A DNA stretch of 16,675 bases from DASQEH01 sp038239485. Its GTDB lineage: Bacteria; Actinomycetota; Actinomycetes; Propionibacteriales; Nocardioidaceae. The stretch is taken from assembly GCA_038239485.1 (NCBI GenBank), contig JBBSET010000064.1, positions 1 through 16,675 on the forward strand. Direction: 5' to 3'. A program made the translations under genes and the position numbers. A model generated the notes under the pieces. The model was not told the DNA's origin and did no database searches. It worked only from the letters and a program-made list of their open reading frames with translations. Shown here piece by piece: positions 5,963 through 13,604 of this stretch (positions within the stretch are counted from its first letter, which is position 1; the number at the start of each line of letters is the position of its first letter).

Positions 5963-6439
5963 TCAAGTCGCTCGGGCGGAGGTGACGACCGCGTCGTCCT
6001 CGGACGCCCACGCGTAGTTGAGCTTGTGCCGGGAGATGTAGATGAACGTCTCGGACTTGCGGACGCCCTCGACGGCCCGCAAGCGCTCCACCAGACCGAG
6101 CAGGCCGGCGTTGTCCCTGCAGACCACCTCGATGAGCAGGTCGAAGCTGCCCGCGCTGATGACGACGTAGGTCGTCTCCTGCCAGCCGGAGACCAGCGCG
6201 GCGATGCGGTTGAGGTCGCTGTTGGCCTGGACGCCGATCATGGCGATCACGCCGAACCCCATATTGCTGGGGTCGGTGAGGCCGACGATCTGCAGCACCC
6301 CAGCCTCTGTCAAGGCGTGGATGCGCGCACGCACCGCTGCCTCCGAGATGCCCACCGCGCGGCCGATCACCGTGTTCGGGCAACGGCCATCGCGTTGGAG
6401 GATCTCCAGGATCCGCCGGGAGGTATCATCTATGCGCAT
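5963..6439 (-). CDS. Lrp/AsnC-family transcriptional regulator
   Basis: 158 residues from ATG 6439, chosen over the longer GTG start at 6472 because GAGAGGGGA precedes it at a good distance and the protein then opens MRIDDTSRRILEILQRDGR, the standard Lrp start. The winged-helix DNA-binding part covers residues 1-50 (VIGRAVGISEAAVRARIHAL). The ligand-binding RAM domain follows, with GSFDLLIEVVCRDN and GVRKSETFIY. Such proteins form octamers that sense an amino acid or related amine. It is divergent from the ABC importer operon, 190 bases away, and most likely controls it. The broken gene at 10793 is its paralogue. Confidence 0.93.
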   Translation of the reverse strand: MRIDDTSRRILEILQRDGRCPNTVIGRAVGISEAAVRARIHALTEAGVLQIVGLTDPSNMGFGVIAMIGVQANSDLNRIAALVSGWQETTYVVISAGSFDLLIEVVCRDNAGLLGLVERLRAVEGVRKSETFIYISRHKLNYAWASEDDAVVTSARAT

Positions 6440-6484
6440 GCGGATCCCCTCTCTCCGACAGCGTATCAGCACGAATATCGAGCC

Positions 6485-6513
6485 TTGACGTACCTTTTAC
6501 CACGATGTACGTT
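6485..6513 (+). promoter_or_regulatory. promoter and overlapping operator of the importer operon
   Basis: TTGACG (6485-6490), a 17-base spacer and TACGTT (6508-6513) form a plausible sigma-70-type promoter facing the importer. ACGTAC (6488-6493) and GTACGT (6507-6512) are perfect inverted-repeat arms overlapping the -35 and -10 boxes. The divergent Lrp/AsnC gene is the obvious source of a protein for this site. Just downstream is a second palindrome, CCTCT-C-AGAGG (6515-6525), and a longer leader hairpin may form between CGGGCG (6582-6587) and CGCCCG (6600-6605). Confidence 0.55.
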
Positions 6514-6629
6514 ACCTCTCAGAGGAGACGGCAGTCTGCTCGGCAACGGTTTCACGCAGCCGGGAGGGCGCCGAACAGAGCCGGGCGCCGCATCACCGAC
6601 GCCCGACGATCCTGTGGGAGGCCTGACGT

Positions 6630-7766
6630 GTGAGCGGTGAATCCGAGGCCGAGTACGACGTCGAGTTTCGGGCGGTCACGAAGCGGTTCGGCTCGCTGAC
6701 CGCTGTCGACGGCGTCTCCCTGCAGGTGCGCAAGGGCGAGTTCCTGTCGCTGCTCGGCCCCTCAGGATGCGGCAAAACGACGTCGCTGCGCATGATCGCC
6801 GGTTTCGAGCAGCCCGACGAGGGCGAGATCCTGATCGGCGGCGTCGACGCCGTCGGCACCCCGCCGTACCGTCGCGACGTCAACACCGTCTTCCAGCAGT
6901 ACGCCCTCTTCCCGCACCTGTCGATACTCGACAACGTCGCGTACGGGCTCAAACAGCGTCGAGTGGGCAAGCAGGAACGCTATCTGCGCGCCCGGGAGGC
7001 ACTGGAGCTCGTCCAGCTCACGGGTCGCGACAAGCACCGCCCGGCGATGCTCTCCGGCGGTCAGCAGCAGCGAGTGGCGCTGGCCCGGTGCCTCGTCAAC
7101 CATCCTCGGGTCCTACTGCTCGACGAGCCGCTCGGCGCCCTCGACCTCAAGCTCCGCAAGGAGATGCAGATCGAGCTGACCCGGATCCAGCAGCAGGTCC
7201 AGACGACTTTCATCTACGTCACGCACGACCAGGGTGAGGCCCTGTCGATGTCGGACCGCATAGCGGTGATGTCTGAGGGCCGCATCCAGCAGCTCGACGC
7301 CCCCAACGTCATCTACGACCGGCCGCTCACCCCGTTCGTGGCCGACTTCATCGGCGAGATGAACTTCCTGAACGGACCCGTGACGCAGGCGTCCCACGGC
7401 GAGTTCGAGCTCGACGCCGGAGCCGGGCTTGTCGTCCGCGCCCTCGGGACGGTGTCCAGCGGCACGACTGCGCGGGTAGGCATCCGGCCGGCGCGGCTGC
7501 GCATCGTGTCCGCCCAGTCCGGTGCGCGCGTCAACACCGCCCGAGGCGTGGCGGTCACCAAGGTGTACCTAGGAGACGAGGTGCAGATCGTCGCCGACAT
7601 CGACGGCGGCACACGGATGCTCGTGCGCGAGCAGCGGGCCGGGACGGATGCGTCACACGACGCGATCCGGCCGGGCGACCCGCTCACCATCCAATGGGAC
7701 TCGTCGGCCCCCGTCCTGCTGGCCGACCCGCCACCCTCCAGAGACGACGAAGGCAGCCATGACTGA
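6630..7766 (+). CDS. potA: polyamine-type ABC importer, ATP-binding subunit (PotA-like)
   Basis: 378 residues, start GTG 6630 with GGGAGG 9 bases upstream. The ABC domain is complete: Walker A GPSGCGKT (43-50), Q-loop FQQYALFPH (Gln89), signature LSGGQQQR (141-148), Walker B LLLDEP (162-167), D-loop GALD and H-loop His199 (YVTHDQ). The C-terminal TOBE-type regulatory region (from about residue 240) contains VGIRPARLRIV and ends in a strand-rich tail. The phrase FIGEMNFLNG is characteristic of PotA-class ATPases of the spermidine/putrescine group. It energises import at the inner face of the membrane. It is the first gene of a tight four-gene operon; its last 8 bases overlap the lipoprotein gene. 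Substrate specificity is inferred from family only. Confidence 0.93.
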   Translation: MSGESEAEYDVEFRAVTKRFGSLTAVDGVSLQVRKGEFLSLLGPSGCGKTTSLRMIAGFEQPDEGEILIGGVDAVGTPPYRRDVNTVFQQYALFPHLSILDNVAYGLKQRRVGKQERYLRAREALELVQLTGRDKHRPAMLSGGQQQRVALARCLVNHPRVLLLDEPLGALDLKLRKEMQIELTRIQQQVQTTFIYVTHDQGEALSMSDRIAVMSEGRIQQLDAPNVIYDRPLTPFVADFIGEMNFLNGPVTQASHGEFELDAGAGLVVRALGTVSSGTTARVGIRPARLRIVSAQSGARVNTARGVAVTKVYLGDEVQIVADIDGGTRMLVREQRAGTDASHDAIRPGDPLTIQWDSSAPVLLADPPPSRDDEGSHD

Positions 7767-9000
7767 CAAGCCCGACCACCTGAACATCCTTGCTCCGCAG
7801 GCCACCAAGGCCAAGCTCGACGGACTGCACCGCCGGGTCGAGAACGTCGCCGGCCGACGGCTGTCCCGTCGCGAGGCGCTCGGGCTCAGCGGCCTGTTGA
7901 TGCTGACGGCCGCCTGCGGCAGCACGTCGACCTCCAGCGGTGGCGGCACACCTCAGGCCACGGGCGGCGGCGCGTCGTCACTCACGGGCAAGCCGCTGGA
8001 GAACCACCTGGAGATCTTCAACTGGTCGGAGTACGACGACCCGTCGACCTACAAGAAGTTCATGGCGCTGCCGGCCGAGGCGAAGGCCGGGCTGAACATC
8101 CACGAGACCTACTACTCGTCCAACGACGAGCTGCTCGCGAAGCTCAACGCGGGCGGGACGACGTACGACATCATCGTGCCGAGCCAGAACGCAGTGGCCC
8201 AGCTGATCCAGGAGGGCAAGCTGATGGCGCTCGACTTCGCCCTTCTGCCCAACATCAAGTATCTCGACCCCAAGTTCCGCAAGCCCAGCTACGACACCAG
8301 CGGCAAGTTCCACGTGATCAAGGACTTCGGCATCACGATGATCTTCTACAACAACAAGATCGTGACCGAGCACCCCACGACGATGCTCGAGTTCTACAAG
8401 CTGCTGCCCAAGTACGTCAGCAAGGGGCGGACCAATGTGCTGGACGGCGCAGAGGAAGTGGTGCCGCTGGCGTTGATGGCCCTCGGCCTGGACCCGAACA
8501 CCCAGAGCGCGTCCGACTTCACCAAGGTGACGAACTTCTTGATGTCCATCCGCAAGGGCGTCACGACCATCTCCTCGTCGTCGTACATCGACGACGCGAT
8601 CGCGGGCAAGATCATCCTGAGCCAGGGCTGGAACGGCGACGTCCGCCGGATCGTCCAGGGCCGCCAGAAGGAGGGCGACATCACGGCCGTCCTGCTGCAG
8701 GGCGCGTCGGAGATCTGGTCCGACAACTGGTGCATCCCCACGACCGCTCCTGACCCGGTCGCTGCTCATGCCTGGATCAACTGGCTCCTCCACCCCGCGA
8801 CGGCCGTCACCGAGATGGAGTACCACAACTACCCGATCCCGATCCCGTCGGCGGTGTCGAAGGTGCCAGCGTCGCTGCGCACCGACCCCCTGTTCAACGT
8901 GCCCAGCAGCTACACCGACAACTACCACTACATCCTGAACGTCAGCCCGCAGGTCGTTCAGCAGCGCACCCAGATCTACACGCAGTTCCGCGCCGGCTGA
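7759..9000 (+). CDS. potD: polyamine-type ABC importer, substrate-binding lipoprotein (PotD-like)
   Basis: 413 residues from ATG 7759, inside the end of the preceding gene; the frame extends upstream but the ATG and overlap pattern fix this start. The N-terminus carries a twin-arginine-like motif (GRRLSRREALGL, residues 32-43), a hydrophobic stretch and the lipobox MLTAAC with lipid Cys53, so it is probably a Tat-exported lipoprotein. A Gly/Ser/Thr linker follows. The mature domain has PotD-family (SBP_bac_8) features: LEIFNWSEYDDPSTY, TTYDIIVPSQNAVAQLI, FHVIKDFGITMIFYNN, IILSQGWNGDVRRI and IWSDNWCIPTTA. PotD proteins hold polyamines between aromatic and acidic side chains; the exact ligand cannot be read from sequence alone. 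The next gene starts in its stop codon (TGATG). Confidence 0.92.
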   Translation: MTDKPDHLNILAPQATKAKLDGLHRRVENVAGRRLSRREALGLSGLLMLTAACGSTSTSSGGGTPQATGGGASSLTGKPLENHLEIFNWSEYDDPSTYKKFMALPAEAKAGLNIHETYYSSNDELLAKLNAGGTTYDIIVPSQNAVAQLIQEGKLMALDFALLPNIKYLDPKFRKPSYDTSGKFHVIKDFGITMIFYNNKIVTEHPTTMLEFYKLLPKYVSKGRTNVLDGAEEVVPLALMALGLDPNTQSASDFTKVTNFLMSIRKGVTTISSSSYIDDAIAGKIILSQGWNGDVRRIVQGRQKEGDITAVLLQGASEIWSDNWCIPTTAPDPVAAHAWINWLLHPATAVTEMEYHNYPIPIPSAVSKVPASLRTDPLFNVPSSYTDNYHYILNVSPQVVQQRTQIYTQFRAG

Positions 9001-9875
9001 TGGTGGGAGATACCAAGACACTGCCGGAAGGGCGTACCCGCAAGCGCCGGTCGTTCCACCCGCGCTACCCGGCAGTGCTCACGTCACCGTCCCTCATCTA
9101 CTACGCGATCTTCTTTCTAGGCCCGCTCGCGATCCTGGTCAGCTTCTCGCTGGCGACGCAGACCGGGTTCAACGCGATCAGCTACGGTTTCGACACCAGC
9201 CAGTACCACCTCATACTGCAATCGCTGTGGCTGAAGATCTTCGAGCGCACCCTGGTGATGGCTGCCGCCGGGTCGATCCTGACGATCATCGTCGGGTATC
9301 CGATCGCGTACTGGATGGCGCGTCACCTGTCGACGTACAAGATGCTGGCGCTGATGCTGGTGCTGGTGCCGTTCTGGACCTCGTTCCTGATCCGGACCTA
9401 CTCGCTGAAGATCATCCTGGACTCGAACGGCTATCTCGCGAGGTACCTCGGCATCAACATCATGTACACCAAGTACGCCATCGGCGTCGGTCTGGTGTAC
9501 AACTACCTACCGTTGTTCATCATCCCCGTCTTCGCATCCCTGGAGCGCATGGACTGGTCACTGGTCGAGGCCGCAGAGGATCTGGGCTCCAATGCCTTCA
9601 GTGCGTTCCGCCAGGTGACCTTCCGCCTCACGCTACCCGGCATCGTGACAGGGGCGCTCCTCGTGTTCATCCCGATGTCCGGGGAGTACATCATCCCGGA
9701 CATCCTCGGCGGAGGTAAGTACGAGTTCGTGGGCAACGTCATCGGCGACCAGTTCACCTCGGCGCAGAACCAGCCGTTCGGGTCGGCGCTGTCGATCGGT
9801 CTGATGGTCGCCCTCTCGGCCTTCGTGGCCGTCTATATTCTCCTGGCGACCAAGGAGGAACGGTTCGGTGCGTAA
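9000..9875 (+). CDS. potB: polyamine-type ABC importer, permease (PotB-like)
   Basis: 291 residues, ATG 9000 overlapping the previous stop by one base. A basic N-terminus (RTRKRRSFHPRYPAV) precedes about six hydrophobic segments, beginning LIYYAIFFLGPLAILVSFSL. The EAA loop that docks on the ATPase is clear near residues 190-215: LVEAAEDLGSNAFSAFRQVT followed by LPG. FIPMSGEYIIPDILGG is a conserved PotB-type stretch. It forms half of the membrane channel with the next gene's product. The last 8 bases overlap that gene. Confidence 0.92.
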   Translation: MVGDTKTLPEGRTRKRRSFHPRYPAVLTSPSLIYYAIFFLGPLAILVSFSLATQTGFNAISYGFDTSQYHLILQSLWLKIFERTLVMAAAGSILTIIVGYPIAYWMARHLSTYKMLALMLVLVPFWTSFLIRTYSLKIILDSNGYLARYLGINIMYTKYAIGVGLVYNYLPLFIIPVFASLERMDWSLVEAAEDLGSNAFSAFRQVTFRLTLPGIVTGALLVFIPMSGEYIIPDILGGGKYEFVGNVIGDQFTSAQNQPFGSALSIGLMVALSAFVAVYILLATKEERFGA

Positions 9876-10791
9876 GCTGCTCAGCGCCAAACACGGCTTC
9901 ACCGCCTGGGCCGTCTGCGTCTTCGTGTTCTTGTACCTCCCGATCGCGGTCATGGTGCTCTTCGCCTTCAACAAGCCCACCGCGAGCGCCCTCGCCGGGT
10001 TCCACGGGTCCAACGTCTGCGACATCCCGCCGACCCAGCTGGGCAACATGACGGTCTGGAACGGCTTCACCACGTGCTGGTTCAGCGCCGGTCTGCACGA
10101 CCCGACCTACATCCCCGCGATCGTCACGAGCCTGAAGATCGCCGCGGCCGCGGCCATCATCGCGACCGTGCTCGGACTGTGCGCCGCGCTGGCGCTGGCG
10201 CGAATGAACAGCTGGGTGCGGGTGCCGTTCGATGCGATCGTCTATCTGACCCTGGTCGTTCCCGAGATCGTCATCGCGGTCGCGTCGCTGATCTTCTTCG
10301 TCCAGCTCCCCCGGTACGTGCCGTTCTTCCCGCCTCTCGGTGGGTGGACCATCCTGCTGGGCCAGATCGTCTTCAACGCGTCGCTGACGATGCTGGTGAT
10401 CCGGGCGCGCTTCGTGGGCATGGGAGACATGCTCGAGGAGGCGGGCTACGACCTCGGCTCGGGGCGGCTCTCCACCTTCCGCCAGATCACGCTGCCACGG
10501 CTGATGCCCGCGATCGTCGCCGCCACGCTGTTGTCGTTCACGTTCTCCTTCGACGACTACGTCCTGCCGGCCTTCACCAACGGGACCACCAACACCTGGC
10601 CCATCGTGTTGTTCTCCGCGGTTCGCTTCGGAATCACCCCAGCAGTGAACGCTCTCGCGACCATCATGCTGAGCGTGACGATCGTCGTGATCGTCATCAC
10701 CGGGCTGGTGCTGCGCCGCTCACGCGCCACGACCGCCGCGCCCGCCCAGGAGCCGGCCAAGGGGCTCGGCGCGTCGCTCGGGCTGGGCTGA
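9868..10791 (+). CDS. potC: polyamine-type ABC importer, permease (PotC-like)
   Basis: 307 residues, GTG 9868, with AAGGAGGAA about 9 bases upstream inside the previous gene. Six or so membrane segments; the EAA motif is at about residues 189-215 (LEEAGYDLGSGRLSTFRQIT, then LPRLMPAI) and FTFSFDDYVLPAF is the PotC-type hallmark. The outer loop between the first two membrane segments (about residues 36-80) is longer than in E. coli PotC and carries two cysteines (Cys51 and Cys70), which could form a disulfide. The C-terminus is a cytoplasmic Ala/Gly-rich tail. It is the last intact gene of the importer operon; the AsnC-type pseudogene starts 1 base after its stop. Confidence 0.92.
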   Translation: MRKLLSAKHGFTAWAVCVFVFLYLPIAVMVLFAFNKPTASALAGFHGSNVCDIPPTQLGNMTVWNGFTTCWFSAGLHDPTYIPAIVTSLKIAAAAAIIATVLGLCAALALARMNSWVRVPFDAIVYLTLVVPEIVIAVASLIFFVQLPRYVPFFPPLGGWTILLGQIVFNASLTMLVIRARFVGMGDMLEEAGYDLGSGRLSTFRQITLPRLMPAIVAATLLSFTFSFDDYVLPAFTNGTTNTWPIVLFSAVRFGITPAVNALATIMLSVTIVVIVITGLVLRRSRATTAAPAQEPAKGLGASLGLG

Positions 10792-10792
10792 C

Positions 10793-11263
10793 ATGACGGC
10801 CCGCGGCGTCAACTCAGGGCAGCACCTCGACGAGGGGTCCGAAGACATCATCGAGCAGCTGCAGAAGGACGGACGGTGCCGTATGCCACCATCGGCAAGG
10901 CCGTAGGGCTGTCGGTGGCAGCCGTACGCCAGCGGGCAGCGGCTGCTCGACGCCGCGATGATGCAGATCGTGCCCGTGACCGACCCGCTGCAGCTGGGCT
11001 TCGCCCGTCAGGCGATGGTCGGGATCCACGCCATGGTGGCGTCGAACCGGTCGCCGAGGGCCGTCGCGACGATGGCCGACGTTGACTATGTCATCGTGAC
11101 GGCGGGGTCGTTCGACCTGATGGCCGAGGTGGTGTGCGAGAGCGACGACCACCTGCTGACCTGGCTGTCCAAGCGCATCCGGGCGCTCGACGGCGTTCGC
11201 AGCGCCGAGACGTTCGTGTATCTCAAGCTGCACAAGCAGACGTACTCCTGGGGAGTGCGATGA
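10793..11263 (+). pseudogene. second Lrp/AsnC-family regulator, broken by two frameshifts
   Basis: Three frames together give one Lrp/AsnC protein. From ATG 10793 the frame reads HLDEGSEDIIEQLQKDGRC and soon hits TAG 10904-10906. From about 10879 the next frame reads PYATIGKAVGLSVAAVRQR, the DNA-binding helices. From about 10937 the first frame returns with MMQIVPVTDPLQLGFARQA, ending GVRSAETFVYLKLHKQTYSW before TGA 11261-11263. The losses look like one base near 10879 and two bases near 10936, net three, so the total length still divides by three. ATG 10958 could start a free-standing RAM domain of 101 residues without DNA binding. The gene is paralogous to the regulator at 5963-6439: compare YVVISAGSFDLLIEVVC there with YVIVTAGSFDLMAEVVC here. 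The next gene's ATG overlaps its stop. Confidence 0.85.
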
Positions 11264-11500
11264 GCTACCGGTCGTTGCCGCTGTGGCATGAGACCTGCGG
11301 CGTCGACCTGACGCCGCGCGCCGCGCTGTCAGGAGACCTCGAGGTCGACGTCGCCATCGTGGGGCCCAGCTTCGCCGGATTGTGGACGGCGTACTGCACG
11401 CCGCGGAGTCGGCGTACGTACGCGTGCGGAGCTTGAACGCCGGCGGTGTCCCTGCAGGTGCGCGCGGTACGTCATGTGGCGCGGCCTGGTCGACGGGTCG
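11260..11500 (+). pseudogene. FAD-dependent oxidoreductase (DAO family), N-terminal relic
   Basis: ATG 11260 overlaps the stop of the AsnC pseudogene (ATGA). The frame reads MSYRSLPLWHETCGVDLTPR and then VDVAIVGPSFAGLWTAY before closing at TGA 11434-11436, 58 residues in all. The opening and the V-D-V-A-I-V-G strand match glycine/D-amino-acid-oxidase-type flavoproteins such as gamma-glutamylputrescine oxidase, normally about 400-470 residues. The dinucleotide motif G-x-G-x-x-G is damaged: the second Gly is Ser (GPSFAG). After a frameshift near 11390-11400 another frame reads LNAGGVPAGARGTSCGAAWS, which resembles the next conserved stretch ('LEA....G.GASGRNGG.'). The rest is absent before the kinase gene. 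The end coordinate is approximate. Confidence 0.7.
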
Positions 11501-11599
11501 AGGGCGTCATCGACAGGCTTGTGGGGTCTCTCCCGGCGCCAAATCATGCCTGATCGGCCAACAAGGTTAGGCGCACCGTCAGTTGGGTAGCCCTTAGGT

Positions 11600-13216
11600 A
11601 TGCAGCCGGACATTATCGCAGGTCGGTACCGCATCGTGCGTCCGGTCGGTCGAGGCGGGATGGGAACGGTGTGGCTGTGCGTCGACGAAACCCTTCACCG
11701 CCATGTCGCTGTGAAGCAGATCGGAGCACTGCCCGGCGAGACACCAGGAGATTCTGCGCGAGCCATGCGGGAAGCCCGGCTGACGGCCGCCCTCAACCAC
11801 ACCAACGCCGTCTCCCTGTACGACGTCGTGGAGCACGCCGGAACGACCTGGCTGGTGATGGAGTACATGGCCTCGCGGACGCTGTCGCAACTCATCGCGT
11901 CCGAAGGATCGCTGCCGCCTGACCGGGTTGCCTCCATCGGTGCACAGATAGCCGCAGCGCTCAATAGTGCCCACTCCCTCGGCATCATCCATCGCGACAT
12001 CAAGCCGGGCAACATCCTGGTCGGCGACGACAACGAAGCCAAGATCAGCGACTTCGGTATCGCGCGCGGTCACGCTGACCTGCGCCTCACCCAGACCGGG
12101 ATGGTCACCGGAACACCAACGTTCTTCGCCCCCGAACTCGCCCGCGGGAAAGAGGCCTCATTCGCCTCGGACGTCTGGGCACTCGGCATCACGCTGTACA
12201 CCGCCACCGAGGGAGCGCCCCCGTACCCGCCTCACACCAACCCGTTGGCCATGCTGAGCACCATCGCCAACGAGCCCGTACCGCACCCCCAACACGCCGG
12301 ACCGCTGACCGCGGTGCTGACCCGCATGCTCGACCCAGATCACTCCCGACGACTCACGATGGCCGAAGCGCTGGCGTCCCTGCATCGAATTCGGGAGGAG
12401 ACCGCGTCGACCCCTTCAATCGCGCCAGCGGACGATCCTGCCACTAAGCAAGCGGCACCCACGCAGGCGCTGACCTTGGAGAGCCCGGTTGAACCCGACT
12501 ACGAGCAGCCGGTCGTCCTTCCCTCCGAGTTCGGCCGCTGGATCGACGGCCCGACTGCTTCCAGCGACGAGCCCGCCAGTCGACATACGACGGTGGGGCG
12601 CTCGGTGCGTGTCGCCCTCGGCATCCTGGTGTTGGTAGGCGCCGGCGCCCTGATCTTGAGCGTGCTCGGCTCCTTATCCGGCAACAACCCCTCGACCTCT
12701 GGCGGTGCCCAGGGCACCGTCCCGACGTCGAGTTCCGGCGCCCGCCACCACGCCGGCAGCTCATCGAGCTCCACCTCCAGCGGGTCCGTGACAAGTTCAC
12801 AGACCACCACGACCTCTTTGACCACCCCCTCCTCCACTGCATCGTCCACGTCCGGGCCTCCGGACACCACTTCTACTCCCCCCGCGTCGGCATCGGTGCC
12901 GGGCGGCACCTCCGCATCAAGTCCCGAGGACTTCACCCAGCTGTACTACCGCACCGTGCCAGGTAACCTCGATGCCGGCTGGAGCATGCTCGCCCCGAGT
13001 ATGCAGGCAAACGTCGGTCGGGCGTCCTACGACGGCTTCTGGCACACGATCAAGGCCGTGAGTGTGTCGTCGGCCGACGCGGTCGACTCCTCCACAGTGC
13101 GCTACCGCATCACCTACACGTTCTACAGCGGCAAGACGTCCGTAGAGAACAAGCAGCTTACGCTGACGCGAACCGGTAACGAATATCGCATCACAAGCGA
13201 CGCCGAAGCGCAGTAA
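11600..13216 (+). CDS. membrane-anchored Hanks-type serine/threonine protein kinase
   Basis: 538 residues from ATG 11600; the upstream RBS is weak. The kinase domain (about 8-265) is complete: P-loop GRGGMGTV (17-24), VAVK with Lys39, catalytic loop HRDIKPGN with Asp133, DFG 151-153, and an activation loop containing TGTPTFFAPE. The HRD arginine and the 'T-G-T-P-x-F-x-A-P-E' pattern suggest activation by autophosphorylation. A linker leads to one membrane span near 335-358 (VALGILVLVGAGALILSVL). Outside the membrane comes a Ser/Thr-rich stalk (about 363-440), then a small domain of about 95 residues starting FTQLYYRTVPGNLDAGW and ending in the strands TVRYRITYTFYSGKTS and LTLTRTGNEYRI. This outer domain is not PASTA; it looks like a small alpha+beta sensor domain of unknown ligand. 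Confidence 0.93.
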   Translation: MQPDIIAGRYRIVRPVGRGGMGTVWLCVDETLHRHVAVKQIGALPGETPGDSARAMREARLTAALNHTNAVSLYDVVEHAGTTWLVMEYMASRTLSQLIASEGSLPPDRVASIGAQIAAALNSAHSLGIIHRDIKPGNILVGDDNEAKISDFGIARGHADLRLTQTGMVTGTPTFFAPELARGKEASFASDVWALGITLYTATEGAPPYPPHTNPLAMLSTIANEPVPHPQHAGPLTAVLTRMLDPDHSRRLTMAEALASLHRIREETASTPSIAPADDPATKQAAPTQALTLESPVEPDYEQPVVLPSEFGRWIDGPTASSDEPASRHTTVGRSVRVALGILVLVGAGALILSVLGSLSGNNPSTSGGAQGTVPTSSSGARHHAGSSSSSTSSGSVTSSQTTTTSLTTPSSTASSTSGPPDTTSTPPASASVPGGTSASSPEDFTQLYYRTVPGNLDAGWSMLAPSMQANVGRASYDGFWHTIKAVSVSSADAVDSSTVRYRITYTFYSGKTSVENKQLTLTRTGNEYRITSDAEAQ

Positions 13217-13218
13217 AC

Positions 13219-13233
13219 CGGCTGCTGGAGCCG
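13219..13233 (+). terminator. weak hairpin after the kinase gene
   Basis: CGGCT-GCTGG-AGCCG forms a 5-bp stem with a 5-base loop starting 3 bases after the kinase stop. No T-run follows. A short palindrome, ATCAGCTGAT, lies close behind. The stem is short, so this is only a candidate. Confidence 0.3.
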
Positions 13234-13284
13234 TCGATCAGCTGATACTCGCCACCTAAACCCCCGTCTCAACGTTGCGTGCAT

Positions 13285-13512
13285 ATGCGGCTGCCCGTCT
13301 ATGTGGGGCGCAAGAACAAGGAACGCAGCGTGGAGCGGCAGCGAGTTCGGGCACAGGAATTGCGCGAGCAGGCATTGCGCGACAACGGGGCGCCGATCTC
13401 CATCACGAAGAACACATACAACCGGCGCAACCCCACGGTGCCGACATACAGGAAGTCACACATAAGCAGACCGATGGCCTGGGAGGGTCAAGGTGCGCAG
13501 CATCCAAGCTAG
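13285..13512 (+). CDS. possible small basic protein, hypothetical
   Basis: A 75-residue frame from ATG 13285 (GTG 13279 is also possible) to TAG 13510-13512. It is strongly basic with a coherent helix-like first half (RKNKERSVERQRVRAQELRE) followed by NGAPISITKNTYNRRNPTVP. The codon third positions look less GC-biased than in the neighbours, and no RBS precedes the start. I do not recognise a family. It could equally be the tail of a lost gene: the frame stays open upstream only to 13246. Kept because amino-acid composition is more protein-like than other frames here. Confidence 0.35.
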   Translation: MRLPVYVGRKNKERSVERQRVRAQELREQALRDNGAPISITKNTYNRRNPTVPTYRKSHISRPMAWEGQGAQHPS

Positions 13513-13604
13513 TCGCGGCTCGGATCGTGGCTGAACGCTCAGGAACCCCGGCTGGCAACTCGCTGATATCGGTGGCGCGGGCTTCTCCCCTGATCACGGT
13601 TCGC

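Larger units (their letters stand above)
13217..13604. other. 388-bp interval between kinase and GFA gene
   Basis: It holds a weak hairpin right after the kinase stop and one possible small gene (13285-13512), both listed separately. The remaining 92 bases before the minus-strand GFA gene's stop show no signal I can name. Confidence 0.55.

Noticed and set aside
7978..9021. 347-codon minus-strand open frame opposite the PotD-like gene
   Set aside because: It is the antisense of a clear lipoprotein gene, with Val/Asp/Arg-rich low-complexity sequence and no family features.
10074..10796. 240-codon plus-strand frame within the PotC-like gene
   Set aside because: Out-of-frame shadow rich in Arg, Asp and His; the overlapping permease has membrane segments and an EAA motif.
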